From assembly GCA_022774325.1 (NCBI GenBank), contig JALFNN010000023.1:1-64000 (forward strand): 64,000 nucleotides of DNA, in the 5' to 3' direction. A program made the translations under genes and the position numbers. Below are positions 26,346 to 34,310 of this stretch, piece by piece; the first letter of the stretch is position 1, and each line of letters begins with the position of its first letter. The stretch is from a bacterium (GTDB lineage Bacteria; Bacillota; Clostridia; Lachnospirales; Lachnospiraceae). The notes below the pieces were generated by a model that made no database searches, had not been told where the DNA came from, and saw only the letters and a list, made by a program, of their open reading frames with translations.

Positions 26346-27620
26346 ATGGAAATTTATGTAGTAAAGCCACAGGATACGATTTACAGAATCGCACAAAGAT
26401 ATGGGGTGTCTCCGGCGAGACTTGCGTATGATAACCAGACAGCCGGTCAGGAATATCTGGTGCCGGGGCAGGCACTTCTGATTCTTTATCCGGAGATCAT
26501 ACATACCGTAAGGGCGGGAGAGACGACCGGAACGATTGCCTCCATGTATCAGATCAGTGAAAAGCAGCTGTATAGAAATAATCCGTACCTGTTGGATCGA
26601 ACCTATCTGATCACAGGTCAGCAGTTGATTATCTCATATGAGGACCAGAACAGTCCGGAAAAAAAGGTCAGCGGATATGTGTACCCGTATGTGGCAGGAT
26701 ATATCCTGAGAGAAACATTATTATATATAGATGAAATTATGATATTTTCATATGGATTTACAGAAGATGGAGAGCTGGTGCCGCCGCAAGTGAAAGAAGA
26801 CTGGATCCTAAGAGAGACAAAAAAATTCGGGGTTCAGCCGTTTCTGGTGCTGACTCCCTTTTCGGAAGCGGGAGTTTTCAACAATCAGCTGATCAAGATT
26901 GTGACTGAAAATGCAGAAATGCAGAACACATTGATTGCAAACATTCTGGTTGTCGTGCAGGAAAAAGGATATGCAGGAGTGGATGTTGACTTTGAATATA
27001 TTCTGCCGGAAGATAAAGAAGGATATGTTAAGTTCGTGGAACATCTGCAAAATGTAATGGCGGAAAACGGATATTCCGTTTCTGTTGCGCTTGCCCCTAA
27101 AACATCTGCTGACCAGAAAGGACTGCTCTATGAAGGTATGGATTACAGACGTCTTGGGGCGGCAGCGGATACGGTTTTTCTCATGACGTATGAATGGGGA
27201 TACATGTATGGTCCGCCAATGGCGGTTGCACCTTTAAACAAAGTGCGGGAAGTTGTGGAGTATGCAGTCACAGAGATTCCGCGTGAGAAGATCATGATGG
27301 GGATTCCGAACTATGGGTACGACTGGGAACTCCCTTATAAGCGTGGTGAAACACGGGCGGAACTGATTGGAAATGTGGAAGCGGTACGTATTGCTTCGGA
27401 AAATGGGGCTGAGATTCAATATGACGAAAAGGTCCAAAGTCCGTATTTCACATACTGGTCCGGAGGAAAACAGCATGAGGTATGGTTCGAAGATGTGCGC
27501 AGTATTCGTGCTAAAATGGAGCTTGTCAGAGAAAAGGGGATAAGAGGGTTCGGATACTGGAATCTGATGCGAAGCTTCAGGGCCAATTGGCTGCTGGTGA
27601 ATCAGGGGGAGAAAGAATAG
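26346..27620 (+). CDS. LysM-containing GH18-type glycosidase (spore cortex/peptidoglycan hydrolase, SleL/YaaH-like)
   Basis: A 424-residue protein with two N-terminal LysM repeats (about residues 2-47, YVVKPQDTIYRIAQRYGVSP, and about 51-98, HTVRAGETTGTIASMYQIS) that bind peptidoglycan, followed by a GH18 TIM barrel (about 107-420). The catalytic DxDxE motif is intact in YAGVDVDFEYILPED. There is no signal peptide, as in SleL/YaaH, which are made in the mother cell and assembled onto the spore and cleave N-acetylglucosamine bonds in cortex fragments. Divergent from the hyd operon; no clear vegetative promoter seen. Confidence 0.85.
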   Translation: MEIYVVKPQDTIYRIAQRYGVSPARLAYDNQTAGQEYLVPGQALLILYPEIIHTVRAGETTGTIASMYQISEKQLYRNNPYLLDRTYLITGQQLIISYEDQNSPEKKVSGYVYPYVAGYILRETLLYIDEIMIFSYGFTEDGELVPPQVKEDWILRETKKFGVQPFLVLTPFSEAGVFNNQLIKIVTENAEMQNTLIANILVVVQEKGYAGVDVDFEYILPEDKEGYVKFVEHLQNVMAENGYSVSVALAPKTSADQKGLLYEGMDYRRLGAAADTVFLMTYEWGYMYGPPMAVAPLNKVREVVEYAVTEIPREKIMMGIPNYGYDWELPYKRGETRAELIGNVEAVRIASENGAEIQYDEKVQSPYFTYWSGGKQHEVWFEDVRSIRAKMELVREKGIRGFGYWNLMRSFRANWLLVNQGEKE

Positions 27621-27647
27621 AAAAGGGTAAAACAGGATAAAACAGGT

Positions 27648-27676
27648 TTGCAGTAGCCCAATAAAAAGAGTATACT
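27648..27676 (+). promoter_or_regulatory. Promoter for the CLC gene
   Basis: TTGCAG (27648-27653), 17-base spacer, TATACT (27671-27676), 50 bases before the ATG. I looked for a fluoride riboswitch in this leader and found none. Confidence 0.5.
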
Positions 27677-27725
27677 TAATAATTATAGTGAATGGACTGT
27701 TACAAAGGAAGAGGGAGAGATAAAC

Positions 27726-28994
27726 ATGGGAGAAAAAATGAATGAAATGCTGGAAATCTGGAAAAACCAGCTGACAGTTCTTGTAAAATGGATACTGATG
27801 TCGCTCGTGACCGGAGGGGTGGTGGGAACGATCGCCAGTATCTTTTCCTACGCAGTTTCATGGGCGACCGCATTTCGGATGGCGCATTTCTGGGTGATCT
27901 TCGGCCTGCCACTTGGAGGACTTTTGATCGTGTGGCTGTATAAAAAGGCCGGAGAAGAGAAAAACACCGGAACAAATCTGGTACTTTCCGTTATCCGTTC
28001 GCAGGATGAAGATGTACCGATCCGTGTTGCGCCGTTGATTTTGATTTCAACGGTAATCACACATTTTTTCGGAGGGTCTTCCGGACGAGAAGGAGCGGCT
28101 CTTCAGTTCGGCGCCAGTGTGGGCGGCTGGATCGGAAGGCGTCTTCACTTGAATGAAAGTGATGAAAAGATCATCATCCTTTCGGGCATGAGTGCGGCTT
28201 TTGCGGCATTATTCGGTACGCCGATGGCAGCCGCAATCTTCCCGATGGAAGTTGTGAGTGTGGGGATTATGTATTACTCAGCACTGGTTCCCTGTATGTT
28301 TGCATCATTTACGGCTCAGTATGTTGCACTCCTCTTCAAAGTAAGGACGCTGGCACATCCATATCCCGTCGAAGATGTACCTGATTTTTATAGTTTTCAG
28401 ACCCTCAAATTTCTCATTCTTGCGATTGCGTTTGCCTTGGCCGGAGTTCTGTTTTGTGTCATGCTCCATACCTGCGAACACAAATTTAAAGAATGGTTTG
28501 CGAATCCTTATCTGAGAATCGTGGCAGGTGCGGCAGCGGTCATTGTACTTCGGTTCCTTTTGGGAACAGAGGACTATCTTGGACTTGGTGGAGGCGTGAT
28601 CCAGGCAAGCTTTAAGGGGGCCGTATCACCGGAGAAATTCCTTCTGAAAATGGTCTTTACCTGTCTGACTCTATGTGTGGGATTTAAGGGCGGTGAGATC
28701 GTTCCGTCGTTATTCATCGGTGCGACTCTGGGATCGGCCATGTCGGCACTTCTTGCACTTCCTCCGGATATCTGTGCGGCGTGTGGAATGGTCGGCGTAT
28801 TCTGCGCTGTTACAAATAGCCCGATCAGTTCTATGCTGATTGCTTTTGAAATGTTTGGATTTACTGGAATGCCATTTTACTGTAGCGTAGTGGCTGTGAG
28901 CTATCTGGTGTCAGGATATTATAGTCTGTACAAGGAACAGCGGATTGTGTATTCCAAGACAGAAAATAAATATGTGGACAGACATACAAAATAA
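27726..28994 (+). CDS. CLC-family anion transporter, possibly fluoride-type
   Basis: A 422-residue CLC protein with about ten helices. ATG 27726 follows GAGGGAGAG. The gating-glutamate loop is GGSSGREGAALQFGASVGGW (about 117). The third signature reads GFKGGEIVPSLFIGATLGS, whereas chloride-type ClcA proteins usually have GGIFAP here; as I recall, the acidic GGE form is found in CLC-F fluoride/proton antiporters. No C-terminal CBS domains. I cannot settle substrate by eye; chloride/proton exchange remains possible. It precedes the T-box operon and is separate from it. Confidence 0.85.
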   Translation: MGEKMNEMLEIWKNQLTVLVKWILMSLVTGGVVGTIASIFSYAVSWATAFRMAHFWVIFGLPLGGLLIVWLYKKAGEEKNTGTNLVLSVIRSQDEDVPIRVAPLILISTVITHFFGGSSGREGAALQFGASVGGWIGRRLHLNESDEKIIILSGMSAAFAALFGTPMAAAIFPMEVVSVGIMYYSALVPCMFASFTAQYVALLFKVRTLAHPYPVEDVPDFYSFQTLKFLILAIAFALAGVLFCVMLHTCEHKFKEWFANPYLRIVAGAAAVIVLRFLLGTEDYLGLGGGVIQASFKGAVSPEKFLLKMVFTCLTLCVGFKGGEIVPSLFIGATLGSAMSALLALPPDICAACGMVGVFCAVTNSPISSMLIAFEMFGFTGMPFYCSVVAVSYLVSGYYSLYKEQRIVYSKTENKYVDRHTK

Positions 28995-29036
28995 GAGTGA
29001 AAAATAGAGAAAACTCGGTTTTTTTGAAAAATACCC

Positions 29037-29065
29037 TTGAAAAATGAAAATGATTGTGATATTAT
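29037..29065 (+). promoter_or_regulatory. Promoter of the aspS2-gatCAB T-box operon
   Basis: TTGAAA (29037-29042), 17-base spacer, TATTAT (29060-29065), about 20 bases before the first T-box helix. Confidence 0.6.
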
Positions 29066-29084
29066 TTGAAAAAATTTATTTTGC

Positions 29085-29372
29085 AATGCGATGAAAGAGA
29101 CTCTTGCTTCTGGAACTTGACAGGAATACGGCGTCACCGACTGAGAGCGCTGTTTGAGGAATGAGGCGAAGGGAACACTCCGGAGCAGACTGGCTGAATG
29201 CGGAATGATCAGTGAATGGAGAAAAGGCTTCATATAAAAAGAATTTCAGTAAGTCAGTACGTAAGTGCACGTTACGCACATGAAGTTGGGCTTCCAAGGA
29301 GGGAAGTTAATGCGGGTGGTACCGCGGATATGGATATCCGTCCCGGAATACATTGTATTCCGGGACTTTTTA
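29085..29372 (+). promoter_or_regulatory. T-box riboswitch with overlapping Glu/Asn specifier
   Basis: A classical T-box leader. The stem I start carries the GA/K-turn type sequence GATGAAAGAGACT (29090-29102). The antiterminator T-box sequence is GCGGGTGGTACCGCGG (29312-29327). The terminator is a 12-bp stem GTCCCGGAATAC/GTATTCCGGGAC (29340-29351 with 29355-29366) followed by TTTTT. On the 3' side of stem I the likely specifier is GAAC (29173-29176), followed by A. It holds Asn codon AAC and, one base upstream, Glu codon GAA. Uncharged cognate tRNA would stabilise antitermination and switch on the downstream amidotransferase operon. Confidence 0.92.
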
Positions 29373-29445
29373 TATGCAAAATCAGGAAAAAGGATCCGGA
29401 ATATCGCCAGGACGGCAAGAAAAGTGATTGAGGAGGATTTAAACC

Positions 29446-30777
29446 ATGGAATTTATGACAGGTGTAAAAGAAAAAGAAACACTGGAGCTCGGACAGCTTC
29501 TGGAAGAAGATATGCTGGGGAAAAAGGTTCGTGTAAATGGCGCAGTTCATACGGTACGTGATATGGGAACCGTTGCATTCGTTGTATTGAGAAAAAGAGA
29601 CGGGCTTCTTCAATGTGTCTATGAGGAGGGAAGTTCTGATTTTGATTTAAAAGAAATCCGTGAAGCAGCTACAGTGGAAGTGACCGGAACGCTTCAGGCA
29701 TCCGAGAAGGCACCGAATGGTGTAGAACTTAAGATGGAAGAGATTCGTATTCTGAGTACACCCAAAGAGCCGTTACCACTTCAGGTTTCCAAATGGAAAC
29801 TGAATACATCTCTGGAGGCAAAGCTGAATTATCGTTCTATTTCACTGAGAAATGTAAGAGAGCGGGCAAAATTTAAAATACAGGAAGGAATCGTAAGAGG
29901 TTTCCGCGAATTTTTGTATAAACAAGGGTTTACCGAAATTCATACTCCGAAGATCGGAGCAAAAGGAGCAGAGGGAGGTTCGAACTTGTTCCGGTTGGAT
30001 TATTTCCACAGACCGGCAGTTCTGGAGCAGAGCCCACAGCTCTATAAACAGATGATGGTCGGTGTATTTGACCGGGTATTTGAAACCGGACCGGTATTCC
30101 GCGCGGAGAAGCACAATACGAAGCGGCATTTGAATGAATACACCAGTTTGGACTTTGAGATGGGGTATATTGACAGCTTTGAGGATATCATGGCAATGGA
30201 AACAGGTTTCCTTCAGTATACGATGAAGCTTCTGGAAAAAGAATATGCAAAGGAACTGAAGATTCTGGGAGTGGAACTTCCGAATGTAGATCAGATTCCG
30301 GCTGTACGTTTCGATGAGGTCAAGCAGCTTGTCTCTGAAAAATATAACCGCCGTATCCGCAATCCGTTCGATCTGGAGCCGGAGGAAGAGCATTTGATCG
30401 GACAGTATGCAAAAGAAGAATGGGGAAGTGATTTTGTTTTTGTTACCTATTATCCGTCCAAGAAGCGCCCGTTTTATGCGATGGACGATCCGGAAGATGA
30501 GAGATTTACGCTCAGCTTCGATCTCCTGTTCCGTGGTCTTGAGATTACGACAGGAGGACAGAGAATCCATGAGTATGATATGCTTCTTGCAAAACTGGAA
30601 AAACGTGGAATGACCGAGGAGGGGCTGGAGACATATCTGGATACTTTTAAACACGGCATGCCACCGCATGGAGGACTTGGTATTGGAATGGAACGTTTGA
30701 CTATGCAGCTTCTGGGAGAGGATAATGTCAGGGAAACCACACTCTTCCCGAGAGATTTGAGCAGACTTACGCCTTAA
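29446..30777 (+). CDS. aspS2: Archaeal-type, probably non-discriminating aspartyl-tRNA synthetase (aspartate--tRNA(Asn) ligase)
   Basis: A 443-residue class IIb synthetase without the GAD insertion of bacterial AspRS (about 590 residues), so it belongs to the short archaeal/eukaryotic type. The N-terminal OB fold binds the anticodon (VRVNGAVHTVRDMGTVAFVV). Motif 2 is GPVFRAEKHNTKRHLNEYTS, motif 3 GLGIGMERLTMQLLG, and the end FPRDLSRLTP is typical of AspRS rather than AsnRS. Such enzymes charge both tRNA(Asp) and tRNA(Asn) with Asp; GatCAB, encoded next, then amidates Asp-tRNA(Asn). Transcription is under the T-box. A 78-base gap separates it from gatC. Confidence 0.9.
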   Translation: MEFMTGVKEKETLELGQLLEEDMLGKKVRVNGAVHTVRDMGTVAFVVLRKRDGLLQCVYEEGSSDFDLKEIREAATVEVTGTLQASEKAPNGVELKMEEIRILSTPKEPLPLQVSKWKLNTSLEAKLNYRSISLRNVRERAKFKIQEGIVRGFREFLYKQGFTEIHTPKIGAKGAEGGSNLFRLDYFHRPAVLEQSPQLYKQMMVGVFDRVFETGPVFRAEKHNTKRHLNEYTSLDFEMGYIDSFEDIMAMETGFLQYTMKLLEKEYAKELKILGVELPNVDQIPAVRFDEVKQLVSEKYNRRIRNPFDLEPEEEHLIGQYAKEEWGSDFVFVTYYPSKKRPFYAMDDPEDERFTLSFDLLFRGLEITTGGQRIHEYDMLLAKLEKRGMTEEGLETYLDTFKHGMPPHGGLGIGMERLTMQLLGEDNVRETTLFPRDLSRLTP

Positions 30778-30855
30778 CGGAAGAACGTGTGGCTACAAGA
30801 TACGCTTCTAAAATGATATAAAATCAGAATTTAATAAGTGAAGGAGAATCAGAAA

Positions 30856-31149
30856 ATGGCAAACAAAATTTCCGACGAGACAATCGAATATGTTGGAATT
30901 CTGGCGAAGCTGGAGCTTTCCGAAGAAGAAAAAGAGCAGGCTAAATCCGACATGGAAACAATGCTGGATTATATAGATACTTTAAATGAACTGGATACCG
31001 AGGGGATCGAGCCGATGTCCCATGTATTCCCGATCCATAATGTGTTCCGTGAAGATACGGTGGAAAACGGAGACGACCATGAGGCCATGCTGTCAAATGC
31101 ACCGCAGCAGAAAGAGCAGAGCTACAAAGTACCGAAAACATTTGCATAG
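30856..31149 (+). CDS. gatC: Asp/Glu-tRNA amidotransferase subunit C
   Basis: A 97-residue GatC, the small belt subunit that stabilises the GatA-GatB interface. ATG 30856 lies 9 bases after AAGGAG. Family features: ISDETIEYVGILAKLELSEE, METMLDYIDTLNELDTEGIE, PMSHVFPIHNVFREDTVENG. It begins the gatC-gatA-gatB set, with a 13-base gap to gatA. Confidence 0.95.
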   Translation: MANKISDETIEYVGILAKLELSEEEKEQAKSDMETMLDYIDTLNELDTEGIEPMSHVFPIHNVFREDTVENGDDHEAMLSNAPQQKEQSYKVPKTFA

Positions 31150-31162
31150 GAGGAGAACGTAA

Positions 31163-32653
31163 ATGGATATCTTGAGTATGACAGCACTTGAGCTTGGAAG
31201 AAAAATAAAAGCGAAAGAGATCACTGTGAAAGAAGCGGTAGAAGCGTGTCTGAAACAGATTGATAAAGTTGAAGATAAAGTAAATAGTTTTGTGACAATA
31301 GATAGAGAAAAAGCATTTAATCGAGCGGAAGAGGTTCAGAGAGGAATCGAGGACGGGACTTACACCGGACCGCTTGCAGGAGTCCCGGTGGCAATCAAGG
31401 ACAATATGTGTACGAAAGGAATGCTTACCACATGCAGTTCCAGAATCCTGGAGAATTTCAATCCTACCTATACGGCAGAGGCGGTTCTGAATCTGGAGAA
31501 GGCGGGGGCAGTCATCATCGGAAAGACCAACATGGATGAATTTGCCATGGGAAGTACAACGGAAACTTCCTATTATGGTGAGACGAAGAATCCATGGAAT
31601 CTGGAACATGTCCCGGGAGGATCTTCCGGTGGTTCCTGTGCGGCAGTAGCGGCGATGGAGGTTCCCTATGCACTGGGATCTGATACCGGCGGCTCGATCC
31701 GTCAGCCAAGTTCTTATTGCGGAGTTGTGGGAATTAAGCCGACATACGGAACGGTTTCTCGTTATGGACTCATTGCTTACGGTTCCTCTCTGGATCAGAT
31801 CGGACCGATCGCAAGAGACGTAAGTGACTGTGCAGCCATTCTGGAGACGATCGCATCGCATGATGTGAAAGACAGTACTTCTATGGAAAGAACAGATACG
31901 GATTTCACCAGTGTACTGGTAAATGATGTAAAAGGGATGAGAATCGGTATCCCACAGGATTATTTCAGTGAAGGACTGGATCCGGAAGTGGCAGAACCGA
32001 TTCTGGAAGCTGCGAAAGTGCTGGAGGAAGCCGGTGCCAGTGTGGAACGATTTGATCTGGGGCTTGTAACATATGCGATTCCGGCTTATTATGTCATCGC
32101 TTCTGCGGAAGCAAGCTCCAATCTTGCGCGATTTGACGGTGTAAAATACGGATACAGAACGGCAGACTATGAGGAGCTTCATGGAATGTATAAAAAAACC
32201 CGGTCTGAAGGGTTTGGACCGGAGGTAAAGCGCCGTATCATGCTGGGGTCTTTCGTATTAAGCTCCGGATATTATGACGCCTACTATTTGAAAGCACTAA
32301 AAACAAAAGCACTGATTAAAAAGGCCTTTGATCAGGCATTTACCAAATATGATATGATCCTTGCACCGGCAGCTCCGACTACGGCTCCGAAACTGGGATC
32401 GTCTCTTAGCGATCCACTTAAGATGTATCTGGGAGATATTTACACAATTTCGGTCAACCTGGCAGGACTTCCGGGGATCAGTATTCCGGTGGGACGTGAT
32501 TCCAAAGGACTTCCGGTAGGGATGCAGCTGATCGGGGACTGTTTCCAGGAGAAAAAACTATTCCGTGCGGCGTATACGTATGAATGTCTGACTCAAAAGA
32601 AATGGATTTCTGATTATGATAAAACACAGACCGCAGGAAAGGAGGAAGCGTAA
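31163..32653 (+). CDS. gatA: Asp/Glu-tRNA amidotransferase subunit A
   Basis: A 496-residue amidase-signature protein that hydrolyses glutamine and feeds ammonia to GatB. The Ser-cisSer-Lys triad is visible: Lys in VAIKDNMCTKG (about residue 78) and the serines in PGGSSGGSCAA and SDTGGSIRQPSSYCG (about 150-180). ATG 31163 follows AGGAG. Standard length. The TAA stop abuts the gatB ATG, so translation is coupled. Confidence 0.97.
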   Translation: MDILSMTALELGRKIKAKEITVKEAVEACLKQIDKVEDKVNSFVTIDREKAFNRAEEVQRGIEDGTYTGPLAGVPVAIKDNMCTKGMLTTCSSRILENFNPTYTAEAVLNLEKAGAVIIGKTNMDEFAMGSTTETSYYGETKNPWNLEHVPGGSSGGSCAAVAAMEVPYALGSDTGGSIRQPSSYCGVVGIKPTYGTVSRYGLIAYGSSLDQIGPIARDVSDCAAILETIASHDVKDSTSMERTDTDFTSVLVNDVKGMRIGIPQDYFSEGLDPEVAEPILEAAKVLEEAGASVERFDLGLVTYAIPAYYVIASAEASSNLARFDGVKYGYRTADYEELHGMYKKTRSEGFGPEVKRRIMLGSFVLSSGYYDAYYLKALKTKALIKKAFDQAFTKYDMILAPAAPTTAPKLGSSLSDPLKMYLGDIYTISVNLAGLPGISIPVGRDSKGLPVGMQLIGDCFQEKKLFRAAYTYECLTQKKWISDYDKTQTAGKEEA

Positions 32654-34087
32654 ATGTCAAAACAATATGAGACAGTGATCGGACTTGAGGTCCATGTAGA
32701 ATTAGCGACAAAAACAAAAATCTTCTGTTCCTGCAGTACGGAGTTCGGAGGAGCGCCGAATACCCATACATGTCCGGTCTGCACCGGTATGCCGGGGGCA
32801 CTTCCGGTACTGAACAGACAGGTCGTTGAATATGCGATGGCGGTCGGCCTTGCGGCAAACTGTAAGATCACGCAGGTCTGCAAATTTGACCGGAAGAATT
32901 ATTTCTATCCGGATAATCCGCAGAATTATCAGATTTCGCAGCTCTATCTCCCGATCGCAAGAGATGGATATGTAGAAATTGAAGTGGGCGATACGAAGAA
33001 AAAAGTCCGCATTCATGAAATGCATATGGAAGAAGATGCCGGAAAACTGATCCATGATGAATGGGAGGATTGTTCTCTTGTGGATTATAATCGAAGCGGT
33101 GTGCCGCTGATCGAAATCGTATCAGAGCCGGATATGCGTTCAGCAGAAGAAGTCATTGCCTATCTGGAGAAGCTGAGAATGATCTGCCAGTATCTGGGGG
33201 CATCGGACTGCAAGCTTCAGGAAGGTTCCATGAGAGCTGATGTAAACTTATCGGTTCGTGAAGTCGGATCAAAAGAATTCGGAACCCGAACCGAGATGAA
33301 GAACCTGAATTCCTTCAAAGCAATCAGTCGTGCGATTGAAGGCGAGCGTGCAAGACAGATCGAACTTCTGGAAGAAGGCAAGAAAGTGATTCAGGAAACC
33401 AGAAGATGGGATGACAATAAAGAATATTCTTATGCAATGCGATCCAAAGAAGATGCGCAGGATTACCGCTATTTCCCGGAACCGGATCTGGTGCCGATCG
33501 TGATCAGTGATGAGTGGATCGAAAATGTGAAAGCTCGTCAGCCGGAACTGCGTACAGAAAAACTGGAGCGTTATAAGAGAGAATATGATATTCCGCAGTA
33601 TGATGCCGAGATCATTACCGGAAGTAAAAAAATGGCGGATATCTTCGAGGCAACAACCGCGATCTGCGGAAAACCGAAGAAAGTATCCAACTGGCTTATG
33701 GTTGAGACCATGCGTCTTCTGAATGAAAACGGACAGGAACCGGCAGATATCCGTTTTTCACCGGAGAATCTGGCGAAACTCATCAACCTTGCAGATGCCG
33801 GAACGATTAATAGTTCTGTGGCAAAAGAAGTATTTGAAAAAGTATTTGCCGAAGATGTCGATCCGGAAAAATATGTAGAAGAGAACGGATTAAAAACGGT
33901 GAACGATGAAGGTGCACTTCGGGAAATTGCAGCGCAGGTAATTGCAGCGAACCCAAAAGCAGTAGAGGATTACAAGGGTGGAAAAGAAAAGGCACTGGGG
34001 GCACTTGTCGGTCAGATCATGAAAGCCATGAAGGGAAAAGCGAATCCGGGAATGGTGAATCAGATGCTTCGGGATATGCTGAAATAA
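32654..34087 (+). CDS. gatB: Asp/Glu-tRNA amidotransferase subunit B
   Basis: A 477-residue GatB, which phosphorylates the tRNA-bound Asp/Glu side chain and transfers ammonia. N-terminal YETVIGLEVHVELATKTKIF, the zinc site CSCSTEFGG...CPVCTGMPG, FDRKNYFYPDNPQNYQIS, TRRWDD and RYFPEPDLVPI are standard. The C-terminal helical/YqeY-like tail (GALVGQIMKAMKGKANPGMV) binds the tRNA elbow. It starts directly after the gatA stop. Final gene of the T-box operon. Confidence 0.97.
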   Translation: MSKQYETVIGLEVHVELATKTKIFCSCSTEFGGAPNTHTCPVCTGMPGALPVLNRQVVEYAMAVGLAANCKITQVCKFDRKNYFYPDNPQNYQISQLYLPIARDGYVEIEVGDTKKKVRIHEMHMEEDAGKLIHDEWEDCSLVDYNRSGVPLIEIVSEPDMRSAEEVIAYLEKLRMICQYLGASDCKLQEGSMRADVNLSVREVGSKEFGTRTEMKNLNSFKAISRAIEGERARQIELLEEGKKVIQETRRWDDNKEYSYAMRSKEDAQDYRYFPEPDLVPIVISDEWIENVKARQPELRTEKLERYKREYDIPQYDAEIITGSKKMADIFEATTAICGKPKKVSNWLMVETMRLLNENGQEPADIRFSPENLAKLINLADAGTINSSVAKEVFEKVFAEDVDPEKYVEENGLKTVNDEGALREIAAQVIAANPKAVEDYKGGKEKALGALVGQIMKAMKGKANPGMVNQMLRDMLK

Positions 34088-34121
34088 GGGACATAAATTC
34101 ATATTTTAGAACAAGAAAGAG

Positions 34122-34159
34122 CAGGAAAGTTACTTTTTGGAGTTACTTTCCTGTTTTTT
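34122..34159 (+). terminator. Terminator after gatB
   Basis: Stem CAGGAAAGT/ACTTTCCTG (34122-34130 with 34145-34153) followed by TTTTT. Confidence 0.8.
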
Positions 34160-34310
34160 ATTTCTTTTCGTATGCCGATAAATAAAAATTTGTTGTCATA
34201 TTTTTTGTATTGAAAGAATATATTTCAGATATGGATAATCACTGCAGGAAAATCTTCTGCGGTGGAGAAACAAAAGGTTTCAGTGTAAGTGGCAAAAGGA
34301 GGATCAGAAA

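Noticed and set aside
27621..27725. Fluoride riboswitch before the CLC gene
   Set aside because: The leader is only about 50 bases after the promoter and has no GGNGAUGG-type core.
30941..32182. 413-codon minus-strand frame opposite gatC/gatA
   Set aside because: Composition is Arg/His/Ser/Cys-rich as expected for an antisense shadow; the plus strand encodes well-conserved gatC and gatA.
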